The translations under genes were made by a program, and so were the position numbers. This document shows positions 16,605 through 24,161 of a DNA stretch of 64,000 nucleotides, piece after piece (the first letter of the stretch is position 1; each line of letters starts with the position of its first letter). This DNA comes from Microbacterium oxydans (GTDB taxonomy: Bacteria; Actinomycetota; Actinomycetes; Actinomycetales; Microbacteriaceae). The notes under the pieces are model-generated. The model searched no databases, was not told the DNA's origin, and worked only from the letters and a program-made list of their open reading frames with translations. Where the stretch lies: assembly GCF_026559675.1 (NCBI RefSeq), contig NZ_CP092891.1, forward strand, positions 2,852,001 to 2,916,000, given 5' to 3'.

Positions 16605-17707
16605 CACTTCACCGTCCAGATCAGGGTGTCGCCGTCGTAGAGGTCGGCGACCAGATCGGCGTCCATCATGTCGGCGATCGCGGGGAGGTCCTTGACGTCG
16701 CCGTACTTCTTGACGAGCTTGTGCTCCGGCTCCCACATGGCCTCCGTCTGCACACCGGGGTTGCCGCCGGCGCTCTCGCGCACCCAGGCGGACTCCACCT
16801 CCCACGTGCGGGCGAGCTGGTCGCGCGGGAACGCGGCGCCCTGGTTGTTGTCCTCCGCCAGCTTCGCGAGCTTGTCGATGCAGGCATCCGACTCGTCGAG
16901 GCAGTACTGCAGCGCCTTGAGGCTCGCGCGCATGAAGTCGGCGGCGACCTCGCGGTGCTCGTCGAGGAAGCGGGAGTTGACCTCCATCACGTTGTACGTG
17001 CCCTCCACGCCGAGGTCGGCGGGGAGGAACTCGCTGAACGGCAGACCCTGCGCCTTGAGCGACTGCGGCTGGTTGGAGGCGTAGCCGACGATCGCGTCGA
17101 CCTGCTCGCGCACCACGACGGTCGGGTCGTAGTTGGTCATCTTGACCATCTCGACCTTCGAGACGTCGACCCCCGCCTCGTCCAGCATCGCCGAGGCGAT
17201 CGGGGTGAGGTTGATGAAGTAGCCGAGCGATCCGCCCTCGAGGTCCTTGAGGCTGTCGAGCTTCTCGTTGCCGAAGATCGAGAACGGCGGGGTGGTGCCG
17301 TAGGTGGCGACCGCCGTGAGGTTCTTGCTGTTCGCCGCCGCCAGCATCACATCGGATGCGGAGCCGAGCGCGGTGAACTGCGCCTGCCCGGAGGCGACGA
17401 GCTGCTGCCCGTTCGCACCCGAGGCGTTGATCTCCACGTCGAGGCAGAGATCGTCGAAGTAGCCCAGCTCCTCGGCGAGGAACACGTCGAGCTGCCCGGC
17501 GCTGGCGGAGTAGCCGTAGCCGGAGATGTAGGTGATGGTGCCGGCATCCTGATTGCGCGTGCAGGCGTCGGTGTCGTTCGCACTCGTGGGGGCGGTATCG
17601 CCGCCGGGCGTCTGCGCGGAGCATGCTCCGAGCGTCAGCGTGGCGGCGAGAACGCACGTCAGGGTGGCAGTGATGCGGAATCGGGTTTCCGCAGAGGAAG
17701 TAGCCAT
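16604..17707 (-). CDS. NMT1/THI5-type substrate-binding lipoprotein (candidate riboflavin-binding)
   Basis: A 367-residue lipoprotein with lipobox TLGACS (Cys29). The mature part is an NMT1/THI5-like periplasmic-binding fold: ITYISGYGYSASAGQLDVF, VASGQAQFTALGSASDVMLA and VVREQVDAIVGYASNQPQ are characteristic. Members bind aromatic heterocycles such as pyrimidine precursors of thiamine, N-formyl aminopyrimidines or riboflavin. It is first in the operon importer-rcaE-rcaD, 49 bp downstream of the shared palindrome. Four cysteines cluster in the mature part (two near CLDESDACID), possibly a disulfide. AAGGGA precedes the ATG. Confidence 0.85.
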   Translation of the reverse strand: MATSSAETRFRITATLTCVLAATLTLGACSAQTPGGDTAPTSANDTDACTRNQDAGTITYISGYGYSASAGQLDVFLAEELGYFDDLCLDVEINASGANGQQLVASGQAQFTALGSASDVMLAAANSKNLTAVATYGTTPPFSIFGNEKLDSLKDLEGGSLGYFINLTPIASAMLDEAGVDVSKVEMVKMTNYDPTVVVREQVDAIVGYASNQPQSLKAQGLPFSEFLPADLGVEGTYNVMEVNSRFLDEHREVAADFMRASLKALQYCLDESDACIDKLAKLAEDNNQGAAFPRDQLARTWEVESAWVRESAGGNPGVQTEAMWEPEHKLVKKYGDVKDLPAIADMMDADLVADLYDGDTLIWTVK

Positions 17708-17756
17708 GAGGGTCCCTTCTCGGCCGTTCGTCGTTGATGGCTCGTTGAAAGTAACA

Positions 17757-17772
17757 TAGTCAAGATTGACTA
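17757..17772. promoter_or_regulatory. Operator palindrome TAGTCAA-N2-TTGACTA upstream of the importer-rcaED operon
   Basis: A perfect palindrome with the same 7-bp arms as at 11903-11918, differing only in the 2-bp centre (GA instead of CT). GCAAGATCAAACT follows at 17774-17786 and resembles GCATGATCAAACT, present near the first operator on the other strand. I could not fix the promoter here with confidence. Confidence 0.68.
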
Positions 17773-17786
17773 AGCAAGATCAAACT

Positions 17787-18044
17787 AAAGCTTGACGAAA
17801 CATCGACGGGAACGCCGTCGGGCATAGACGAGCTCCTGCCCGCGCGGCCCCCATCGCCGCGCGGACAGCACCGGTGCGCGCGTCCCCCTCCGCCGCGGGC
17901 ACGGTCCCCCATCTTCCGCACGGACCCCCAGGCACCGTGCAGAGGATGTCACCGAGCTCGGCGTATGCCATGCTCCCCCGGATGAGCCGCCGCCCTCGGG
18001 CCATTCGTCCCGCGGGCTCTCCTCTCCCGCCCGGGCGCGTGCGG
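17787..18044. other. Gene-free stretch between importer operon and devR-like gene
   Basis: No convincing coding frame. A perfect 9-bp hairpin (arms 17840-17848 and 17856-17864, 7-nt loop) may end the response-regulator transcript, whose stop is at 18045. Short GGTCCCCC/GGACCCCC strings near 17900-17930 resemble half of the palindrome at 18757 but are not symmetric. Otherwise nothing recognised. Confidence 0.5.
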
Positions 18045-18692
18045 CTATCGCTCCTCGCCGTGGAGCCGGGAGAGCTCGAACACCGCCGCCTGCGTGCGAT
18101 GCGTGAATCCCAGCTTCCCGAGCATCGAGGTGACGTAGTTCTTGACCGTCTTCTCCGCGAGGCCGAGGCTGCTCGCGATCTCGCGGTTCGTCCGGGCATC
18201 CGCGATCAGGGCGAGGATCTGCCGCTCGCGCATGCTCAGCGACGCGACCCGCGGGTCTCCGGCGTCGGCACGGTCGGGGAGAAGCCGCGCGGTGGCACGA
18301 CCGACCGCCTCCGGATCCAACAGCCGTCGTCCCGCGGCGACGGCGCGCACGGCCTCCGGGAGATCGGCGGTGCGGACGGTCTTGAGCAGGTGCCCCTGCG
18401 CCCCGGCCATGACCGCCGCGATCACCGCATCGTCGTCGTCATAGGCGGTGAGGATCAGACAGCGCATCTCCGGGTACTCCTGGCGGATCGCCCGGCACAG
18501 GTCGATTCCGCTCCCGTCGGGCAGATGCACGTCGAGGATGACGACGTCGGGAAGCGTGGCGGCGATGCGCCTCGTCGCCTCCCGACAGGCCGCCGCCTCG
18601 CCGACGACCTCGAGGTCGGGGGTGGCCTGGATCACCCCGGCGATTCCCCTGCGCACCAGTTCATGGTCGTCGACCAGGAACACACCGGTCAT
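18045..18692 (-). CDS. NarL-family response regulator, DevR/DosR-like
   Basis: A 215-residue response regulator. The receiver has VDDHE at the N-terminus, phospho-acceptor D54 in VILDVHLPDG, T82 and the conserved K104. The C-terminal LuxR-type helix-turn-helix (about residues 150-208) contains LSMRERQILALIA and LAEKTVKNYVTSMLGKLG; the KTVKNYVS/T-like recognition helix and the RTQAAVF ending are typical of DevR/DosR. It is divergent from a two-GAF histidine kinase with a DevR-like palindrome between them. It probably drives an oxygen- or redox-limited programme. Shine-Dalgarno AGGG upstream of ATG. Confidence 0.87.
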   Translation of the reverse strand: MTGVFLVDDHELVRRGIAGVIQATPDLEVVGEAAACREATRRIAATLPDVVILDVHLPDGSGIDLCRAIRQEYPEMRCLILTAYDDDDAVIAAVMAGAQGHLLKTVRTADLPEAVRAVAAGRRLLDPEAVGRATARLLPDRADAGDPRVASLSMRERQILALIADARTNREIASSLGLAEKTVKNYVTSMLGKLGFTHRTQAAVFELSRLHGEER

Positions 18693-18756
18693 CTCATCCC
18701 TCTTCCCGCTGAAGACATGCCTCCGGGCACGCTAGCCAGCCGGGAGCCACCGACAC

Positions 18757-18770
18757 GGGACCATGGTCCC
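18757..18770. promoter_or_regulatory. Palindrome GGGACC/GGTCCC, DevR-box-like
   Basis: A perfect 14-bp palindrome, GGGACCATGGTCCC, in the 185-bp region between the divergent devR-like and devS-like genes. DevR/DosR boxes carry the same GGGAC...GTCCC frame. It lies 65 bp from the regulator start and 108 bp from the kinase start, suggesting autoregulation. Confidence 0.6.
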
Positions 18771-18877
18771 CCCTCGCGGCGAGCGCGAACCCGCGGACCC
18801 CGGACGCGACGCGCGCCACGCCTGCCATATACCGGCTGATCGTTGCAGACGCCTCGGTCTCCGGGGAAGGTGGAGGA

Positions 18878-20611
18878 ATGCAGGACAGATGCCGACAGAC
18901 GCATACTCCGCCCGGCACCGGCCGCGGCATCCGGGACGATCCGCTGGCCGCGCTCCCCACCCGCGTCCTCGCGACCCGTCGCGGATTGCGCGGGATCCAC
19001 GGCGCCTCGCGGGAGACGGCGACGGAACTCGACGCCGACGGCACGCTCAGCCGCATCCTCCAGGCCGCCGTCGATCTCGCGCACGCCCGGTACGGCAGCC
19101 TCCTGCTGGTCACCGACTCGGGCGAGCTCCGCCCCCTCGTGCACGTCGCGGCGGAGGGACGCCCGGAGGAGGCGATCGGCCACCTGTCCGCTACCGGCGC
19201 CCTGCTCGACGCGATCGCCGACACCGGCCGGACGATCCGGCGCGACACGACGGATGCCGGCAGCCGCCACCGCGACGGCCCGACCGCGCCCCTGCACTCC
19301 GTCCTCGGGGTGCCCGTGCGGGCGCAGGGCGAGATCCACGGCGTCCTCCTGCTCACGAACCGCCGCGCCGGCGTCTTCACCGCGGAGGACGAGAAGCTCG
19401 CCGAATCCCTCGCGACCACCGCGGGCATCTCGATCCTCAACGCGCGCCGGTGCGAAGAGACGCAACGGCACGCACGCCTGCGTCGCGCGCTGGCCGACGT
19501 CGACGCCGCACTCGTCACCGCGCCGAGCGACGGCGTCCTGGACCTCGTGGCCGACCACATCACCCGCGTCGTCCCCGGCGATCTCGTGACGGTCATCGTC
19601 CCCGTCGACGACGACCGCCTCCGCGTCGAGACCGCGCGCGGCTCGCGCGCCGCCCCGTTCGAGCACGGCATCCTCCCGGCCGCGACCTCGGTCGCCGCCC
19701 GCGCGATCAGCACCGGACGCAGCGTGTGCGGGCCCCTGACCGATGAGGTGACGCAGCGGACGCTGGCGGGCGACGGCGGTGTCGCGGGCCCGACGGTCGC
19801 CGTCCCCCTCGTCGCCGCCGGTCACGCCGTCGGCGCGCTCTGCGTGACGCGCGCCGCCTCCGACGCCGGTTTCACGCAGCACGAGATCGAGGCGATCGCG
19901 GAGTTCGCCGCTCGGGCGGGCCTCGCGATCTCCCTCGCCGGCGCGCGACAGGAGCACCCGCACCCGGACAGCTCCGAGGAGCAGAAGAGCGTCGCTCGCG
20001 ACCTGCACGACAACGTCATCCAACGCCTGTTCGCGACGGGGATGAGTCTGCAGGCGCTCGCTGCCGCCGATCCGCCCCACGCCGACGAGCTCGAGCGGCA
20101 CGTCACGGAGATCGACACCGCCATCACCGAGATCCGTTCCGGGATCTTCTCGCTCCGCACGCGGAGGGCGAGGCAGGAGGACCGTCCGGCGTCGCAACGC
20201 GTGCTCGCGGTGATCGCGGGACTGGCCGCGGTGCTGCCGACGACGCCGACCGTCACCTTCGTCGGCCCCGTCGACACCGTCGTCACCGGCCGGCTGGCGG
20301 ACGACGTGATCGCCGTGGCCCGAGAGGCCCTCGCCAACATCGCTCATCATGCCGACGCCCGGAACAGCGCCATCACGATCACCGTCTCCGAGTACGAGGT
20401 CTCCGTCACCGTGCAGGACGACGGGAAGGGACTCGCCGGAGCGCGTCGCCGCTCCGGCGGCACCGCCAATCTCGCCGAGCGCGCAGCTCTCCACGGCGGC
20501 TCGTTCACACTGACCGACCGGGCCGATCGCGGGACGGCGGCGCACTGGACGGTGCCGCGCTCCGCCGGTTCCGCCGGTGTCGCCGGTGCCGCCGGCACCG
20601 GCGACGGATGA
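18878..20611 (+). CDS. GAF-GAF sensor histidine kinase, DevS/DosS-like
   Basis: A 577-residue soluble kinase. GAF-1 spans about 45-195 and GAF-2 about 205-355. The HisKA_3 dimerisation helix carries phospho-acceptor H377 in ARDLHDNVIQRLFATGMSL, nearly the DevS sequence. The HATPase domain (about 465-560) has N487 and the G1 box DDGKG. In DevS of Mycobacterium tuberculosis the first GAF binds haem through a histidine in an LHHPP segment just before the FLGVPV strand. Here the aligned stretch is GPTAPLHSVLGVPV, without a histidine at that site, so haem binding is doubtful. A low-complexity Ala/Gly/Ser tail follows residue 562. GGAGG sits very close to the ATG. Confidence 0.85.
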   Translation: MQDRCRQTHTPPGTGRGIRDDPLAALPTRVLATRRGLRGIHGASRETATELDADGTLSRILQAAVDLAHARYGSLLLVTDSGELRPLVHVAAEGRPEEAIGHLSATGALLDAIADTGRTIRRDTTDAGSRHRDGPTAPLHSVLGVPVRAQGEIHGVLLLTNRRAGVFTAEDEKLAESLATTAGISILNARRCEETQRHARLRRALADVDAALVTAPSDGVLDLVADHITRVVPGDLVTVIVPVDDDRLRVETARGSRAAPFEHGILPAATSVAARAISTGRSVCGPLTDEVTQRTLAGDGGVAGPTVAVPLVAAGHAVGALCVTRAASDAGFTQHEIEAIAEFAARAGLAISLAGARQEHPHPDSSEEQKSVARDLHDNVIQRLFATGMSLQALAAADPPHADELERHVTEIDTAITEIRSGIFSLRTRRARQEDRPASQRVLAVIAGLAAVLPTTPTVTFVGPVDTVVTGRLADDVIAVAREALANIAHHADARNSAITITVSEYEVSVTVQDDGKGLAGARRRSGGTANLAERAALHGGSFTLTDRADRGTAAHWTVPRSAGSAGVAGAAGTGDG

Positions 20612-20650
20612 GGGGCTGGAGTCCCCCGCAGGATCCGGTGCCGGCGCCGC

Positions 20651-21121
20651 TCACACGCTGCAGGAGGGACGGCAGGAGGACTCCACGAACTCGATGAAGT
20701 CCGTCAGGAATCCGCGCGTCCCCTGAGTGACGACGAGCGGATCCACACTCCTGATCGCCGGTCCCCAGGTCGTGGAGAACGCCGGATACGCGGCCAGGAA
20801 GGCCTCGGCCACCGGTGTGATCTGCTCGACCTGCTCCGGCGGCGACACCGAGTGGATCCCGAACTCGGCGAGGAGCTCGGGATGCGCGTCGGCGAGGGGG
20901 CCCGCTCCCGTCATCAGGAACAACAGCAGCTCCAGGTCGGTCGCCGCGGCGAGCCGCGGGTCGAGACCGGCGTCGACCGCCACGACGCGAGGCCCGGCGA
21001 TCACCCCGGCGGCTTCCGCTCCCGGACCGGTCGCGGCGTGCGCGGTCGTCACGCCCGCCAGCGAGATCGTCAGCGCCACGACGGCGGCTGCGATGGATGT
21101 CGTCAACTTGAGAATGCGCAC
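20651..21121 (-). CDS. Small secreted protein of unknown function
   Basis: A 156-residue protein with a clear Sec signal peptide (about residues 1-29, hydrophobic core SIAAAVVALTISLAGV, cleavage after AHA). The mature part is helical and acidic to neutral, with a cysteine pair at the extreme C-terminus (SSCRPSCSV). No lipobox, anchor or enzymatic motif is visible. A GTG start at 21121 was chosen because AGGGGG lies 4-5 bases upstream and the signal peptide begins there. It lies alone between the kinase and the ramB-like gene, 65 bp from the latter's stop. Function unknown. Confidence 0.72.
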   Translation of the reverse strand: MRILKLTTSIAAAVVALTISLAGVTTAHAATGPGAEAAGVIAGPRVVAVDAGLDPRLAAATDLELLLFLMTGAGPLADAHPELLAEFGIHSVSPPEQVEQITPVAEAFLAAYPAFSTTWGPAIRSVDPLVVTQGTRGFLTDFIEFVESSCRPSCSV

Positions 21122-21186
21122 GGTGCCCCCTGGATCGATCGCGAATGCGAGCACCGTAGCACGAGTGGAAGGTAACGTTCTAGCTC

Positions 21187-22638
21187 TCACCGCGGCGCAT
21201 GTGCGTCCAGGAACTCGTAGACGTCGGTCGTGTCGACGCCGGGGAAGGCTCCGGTGGGGAGGGTCGCGAGCAGGGTGCGCGGCGTCTTCACGTTCGGCCA
21301 GGAGTTCTCGCGCCAGCGGTCCTCCAGCTCGGCGGGCGCGCGACGGCAGCACACCTCGACCGAGTGCTTCGAGACCCCGCGGTGCGTGGTGTCGCGCCCC
21401 ACGAACCACTTCGTGTCGTCGAAGCGCACCCCGACGCTCACCGAGTGCAGCCCCTCGCTGGACGCCTCCACCCGCGCCGTGCACCAGTACGTGCCGTTGC
21501 CGGTGTCGGTGTACTGGTAGTACGGGTTGAAGCGGTCGTCCTCGTCGAACACCACGCGCGAGGTCCACCGACGGCAGCACATCTGCCCCTCGATGGCGCC
21601 GAGACGGTCGGTCGGGAAGTTCACGTCGTCGTTCTCGTACGCCTTGGTGATCGTGCCCGACTCGTGCACCTTGAGGAAGTGCACCGGGATGTCGAGGTGC
21701 CGCGTCGCGAGGTTCGTGAAGCGGTGCGCGGCCGTCTCGTACGACACCGAGTACGCGTCGCGAAGATCCTCGATCGAGATCGCCCGCCGCTGTTTGGCGT
21801 CCTTCAGCGTCGGGACCACGTGCGCTTCGGGGATGAGGAGCGCACCGGTGAGGTAGTTCGTCTCGACGCGCTGCCGCAGGAACTCGGCGTAGCTGCGCGG
21901 CTCGGAGTGACCGAGGATGCGGCTCGACAGCGCCTGCAGCACGGCGGTGCGGGCATCGCCCTTCGCGGGCACGCTGCTCGAGAGGTAGAGCCGTCCGTTC
22001 GCGAGGTCGGCCACGCTGCGGGTGGTCTGCGGCAGGTCGGGCGCGTAGTGCAGCGTGAAGCCGAGGTACGCCGCGATCTCGGAGGCCGTGCGCTGGGTCA
22101 GCGGACCGCCGGGGTGGCCGACCGCGGCGAGGATCTCGGCGGCCTTCGTCTCGAGGTCGGCGAAGTGGTTGTCCTGCCGACGCATCAGATGCCGCAGCTC
22201 GACGTTCGCCCGCCGAGCCTCTTCCGGCGTCGCCGCTCGCTCGTCCTTGAGCCGGTCGATCTCCCCGTGCAGCGCGAGCAGCGCCTTCAGCGCATCCGTC
22301 GGCACGCTCTTCGCGATCCGGAACGGCTCGATCCCCAGCGCCTGGAAGGTCTGGCCCTTCATCGCGCGCTCCAGGGCGATCTCGACCGCACTGCGCTCAT
22401 CGAGCGGCTCCCCCTCCAGCAGCGCATCGATCGTGACGCCGAGCGCCCGGGCGATCGCCTGCAGCTGCGTGAGCTTGGGCTCCCGCTTGCCGGTCTCGAT
22501 CATCGACATCTGGCTCGGCGCCCGATCGACGGCGGAGGCGAGGTCGTCGAGCGTCATTCCCTTCGCCGTGCGGAGCTGCCGGATGCGGCGCCCGATCGTG
22601 AGGGCGTCGGTCTCTTCTGCCGCGTCGATGGTGCTCAT
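21187..22638 (-). CDS. ramB: RamB/ScfR-family regulator of glyoxylate-shunt genes
   Basis: A 483-residue XRE-type regulator. Residues ~15-75 are the helix-turn-helix ([22 protein letters not shown]). The middle (about 190-320) resembles the IrrE/ImmA-like domain of short-chain fatty-acid regulators, and the C-terminal ~150 residues hold a cysteine-rich DUF2083-type region (QMCCRRW, VEVCCRR). RamB of Corynebacterium represses aceA and aceB; here the gene is divergent from aceA-aceB, supporting the same role. The start lies 7 bp after CAGAAT, so the transcript is probably leaderless, and the -10 is inside the operator repeat. Symbol is by family and context. Confidence 0.82.
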   Translation of the reverse strand: MSTIDAAEETDALTIGRRIRQLRTAKGMTLDDLASAVDRAPSQMSMIETGKREPKLTQLQAIARALGVTIDALLEGEPLDERSAVEIALERAMKGQTFQALGIEPFRIAKSVPTDALKALLALHGEIDRLKDERAATPEEARRANVELRHLMRRQDNHFADLETKAAEILAAVGHPGGPLTQRTASEIAAYLGFTLHYAPDLPQTTRSVADLANGRLYLSSSVPAKGDARTAVLQALSSRILGHSEPRSYAEFLRQRVETNYLTGALLIPEAHVVPTLKDAKQRRAISIEDLRDAYSVSYETAAHRFTNLATRHLDIPVHFLKVHESGTITKAYENDDVNFPTDRLGAIEGQMCCRRWTSRVVFDEDDRFNPYYQYTDTGNGTYWCTARVEASSEGLHSVSVGVRFDDTKWFVGRDTTHRGVSKHSVEVCCRRAPAELEDRWRENSWPNVKTPRTLLATLPTGAFPGVDTTDVYEFLDAHAPR

Positions 22639-22645
22639 GCGGGCG

Positions 22646-22666
22646 ATTCTGTCACAGAAACAGAAT
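22646..22666. promoter_or_regulatory. Overlapping TTCTGT/ACAGAA repeats between ramB and aceA
   Basis: ATTCTGT (22646-22652) and ACAGAAT (22660-22666) form a perfect inverted repeat; inside it TTCTGT-C-ACAGAA (22647-22659) is itself a palindrome. Three half-sites thus overlap the probable -10 of the ramB-like gene, and the site is 106 bp from aceA. A good candidate operator for autorepression and aceA control. Confidence 0.6.
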
Positions 22667-22771
22667 TTCGGTCGATCTTCTCCCCGGATTCGGTCGTTCA
22701 GAGCCGTGAACTTCACTCACAGTGGAACCACGCCACACCGGCACAGTCGCCGGATCCACGGAGGAGACACC

Positions 22772-24112
22772 ATGACGAACACCGCCCACACCCCGACGCC
22801 CCGCCCCGCCGGTCTGCGAGCCGGCGACCAGGTTCAGACGGCCGCCGAGCTCCAGGAGATCTGGGACACGGACCCTCGCTGGGACGGCGTCGAGCGCACC
22901 TACTCCGCGGAGGACGTCATCCGCATCCGCGGTTCGGTCCGCGAGGAGTCCACGCTCGCGCACCGCGGAGCCGAGAACCTCTGGAACCTCCTGCACACCG
23001 AGGACTACGTCCGGGCGCTCGGCGCCTACACCGGCGGTCAGGCCGTGCAGCAGGTGCGGGCCGGCCTCAAGGCCATCTACCTCTCCGGCTGGCAGGTCGC
23101 GGCCGACGGCAACCTCGCCGGCCAGACCTACCCCGACCAGTCCCTCTACCCCGCGAACTCGGTGCCGGCGGTCGTCCGCCGCATCAACAACGCGCTGATC
23201 CGCCAGGACCAGCTCGAGCACGCGGAGTCCCTCGCCGGCGAAGGCGAGATCACGCAGGACTGGCTCGCCCCGATCGTGGCCGACGCGGAGGCCGGTTTCG
23301 GCGGACCGCTGAACGCGTACGAGCTCGCGCAGTCGCTCATCCAGTCGGGTGCCGCCGGCATCCACTGGGAGGACCAGCTGGCGAGCGAGAAGAAGTGCGG
23401 TCACCTCGGCGGCAAGGTGCTCGTGCCCACCCAGCAGCACATCCGCACCCTGAACGCGGCCCGGCTCGCCGCCGACGTCGCCGGGGTGCCGACCGTCATC
23501 ATCGCCCGCACGGATGCCCTCGCCGCCGACCTGCTCACCAGCGACGTCGACGAGCGGGACCAGCAGTTCACCACCGGCGAGCGCACGACCGAGGGGTTCT
23601 ACCGGATCCGCCCCGGTCTCGAATCGGTCATCAGCCGTGGCCTCGCCTTCGCCCCCTACGCCGACCTGCTGTGGGTCGAGACCGGTGAGCCGGACATCGA
23701 GCTCGCCCGCGACTTCGCCGCCGCGATCCACGCGCAGTTCCCCGGCAAGCTCCTGGCCTACAACTGCTCGCCGAGCTTCAACTGGAAGCGCCACCTGTCG
23801 GACGCCGAGATCGCGACGTTCCAGCAGGAGCTGGCCGACCTGGGCTACAAGTTCCAGTTCATCACCCTGGCCGGGTTCCACGCCCTGAACCACTCCATGT
23901 TCGACCTCGCCCGCGGCTACGCCGAGCGCGCCATGAGCGCGTATGTCGAGCTGCAGGAAGCCGAGTTCGCCGCCGAGGCCGACGGCTACACCGCCACCAA
24001 GCACCAGCGCGAGGCGGGCACCGGCTACTTCGACGTCATCTCCACCGCGCTCAACCCCGACAGCGCGACGCTCGCCCTCGCCGGCTCCACCGAAGCCGCG
24101 CAGTTCCACTGA
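22772..24112 (+). CDS. aceA: Isocitrate lyase
   Basis: A 446-residue isocitrate lyase, typical length for actinobacterial AceA. It splits isocitrate into glyoxylate and succinate, the first step of the glyoxylate bypass used on acetate and fatty acids. The catalytic loop KKCGH contains Cys209. Other family signatures are [25 protein letters not shown], and [15 protein letters not shown] precedes the ATG by 6 bases. It is followed 49 bp later by aceB on the same strand, and the ramB-like regulator faces it across 133 bp. Confidence 0.97.
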   Translation: MTNTAHTPTPRPAGLRAGDQVQTAAELQEIWDTDPRWDGVERTYSAEDVIRIRGSVREESTLAHRGAENLWNLLHTEDYVRALGAYTGGQAVQQVRAGLKAIYLSGWQVAADGNLAGQTYPDQSLYPANSVPAVVRRINNALIRQDQLEHAESLAGEGEITQDWLAPIVADAEAGFGGPLNAYELAQSLIQSGAAGIHWEDQLASEKKCGHLGGKVLVPTQQHIRTLNAARLAADVAGVPTVIIARTDALAADLLTSDVDERDQQFTTGERTTEGFYRIRPGLESVISRGLAFAPYADLLWVETGEPDIELARDFAAAIHAQFPGKLLAYNCSPSFNWKRHLSDAEIATFQQELADLGYKFQFITLAGFHALNHSMFDLARGYAERAMSAYVELQEAEFAAEADGYTATKHQREAGTGYFDVISTALNPDSATLALAGSTEAAQFH

Positions 24113-24161
24113 TCCCCGCCGCCTTCCTCGCATCGCGACGCATACCGAAGGACTCACGATC

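Noticed and set aside
13476..17707. Reading the ABC importer plus LLM monooxygenase as an alkanesulfonate (ssu) operon
   Set aside because: The binding protein is NMT1/THI5-like and the neighbours are riboflavin kinase, flavin reductase and ribokinase with a shared operator, which fit riboflavin much better. Sulfonate use is not excluded experimentally.
17874..18839. Plus-strand frame opposite the devR-like regulator
   Set aside because: Antisense to a complete response regulator; no domain of its own.
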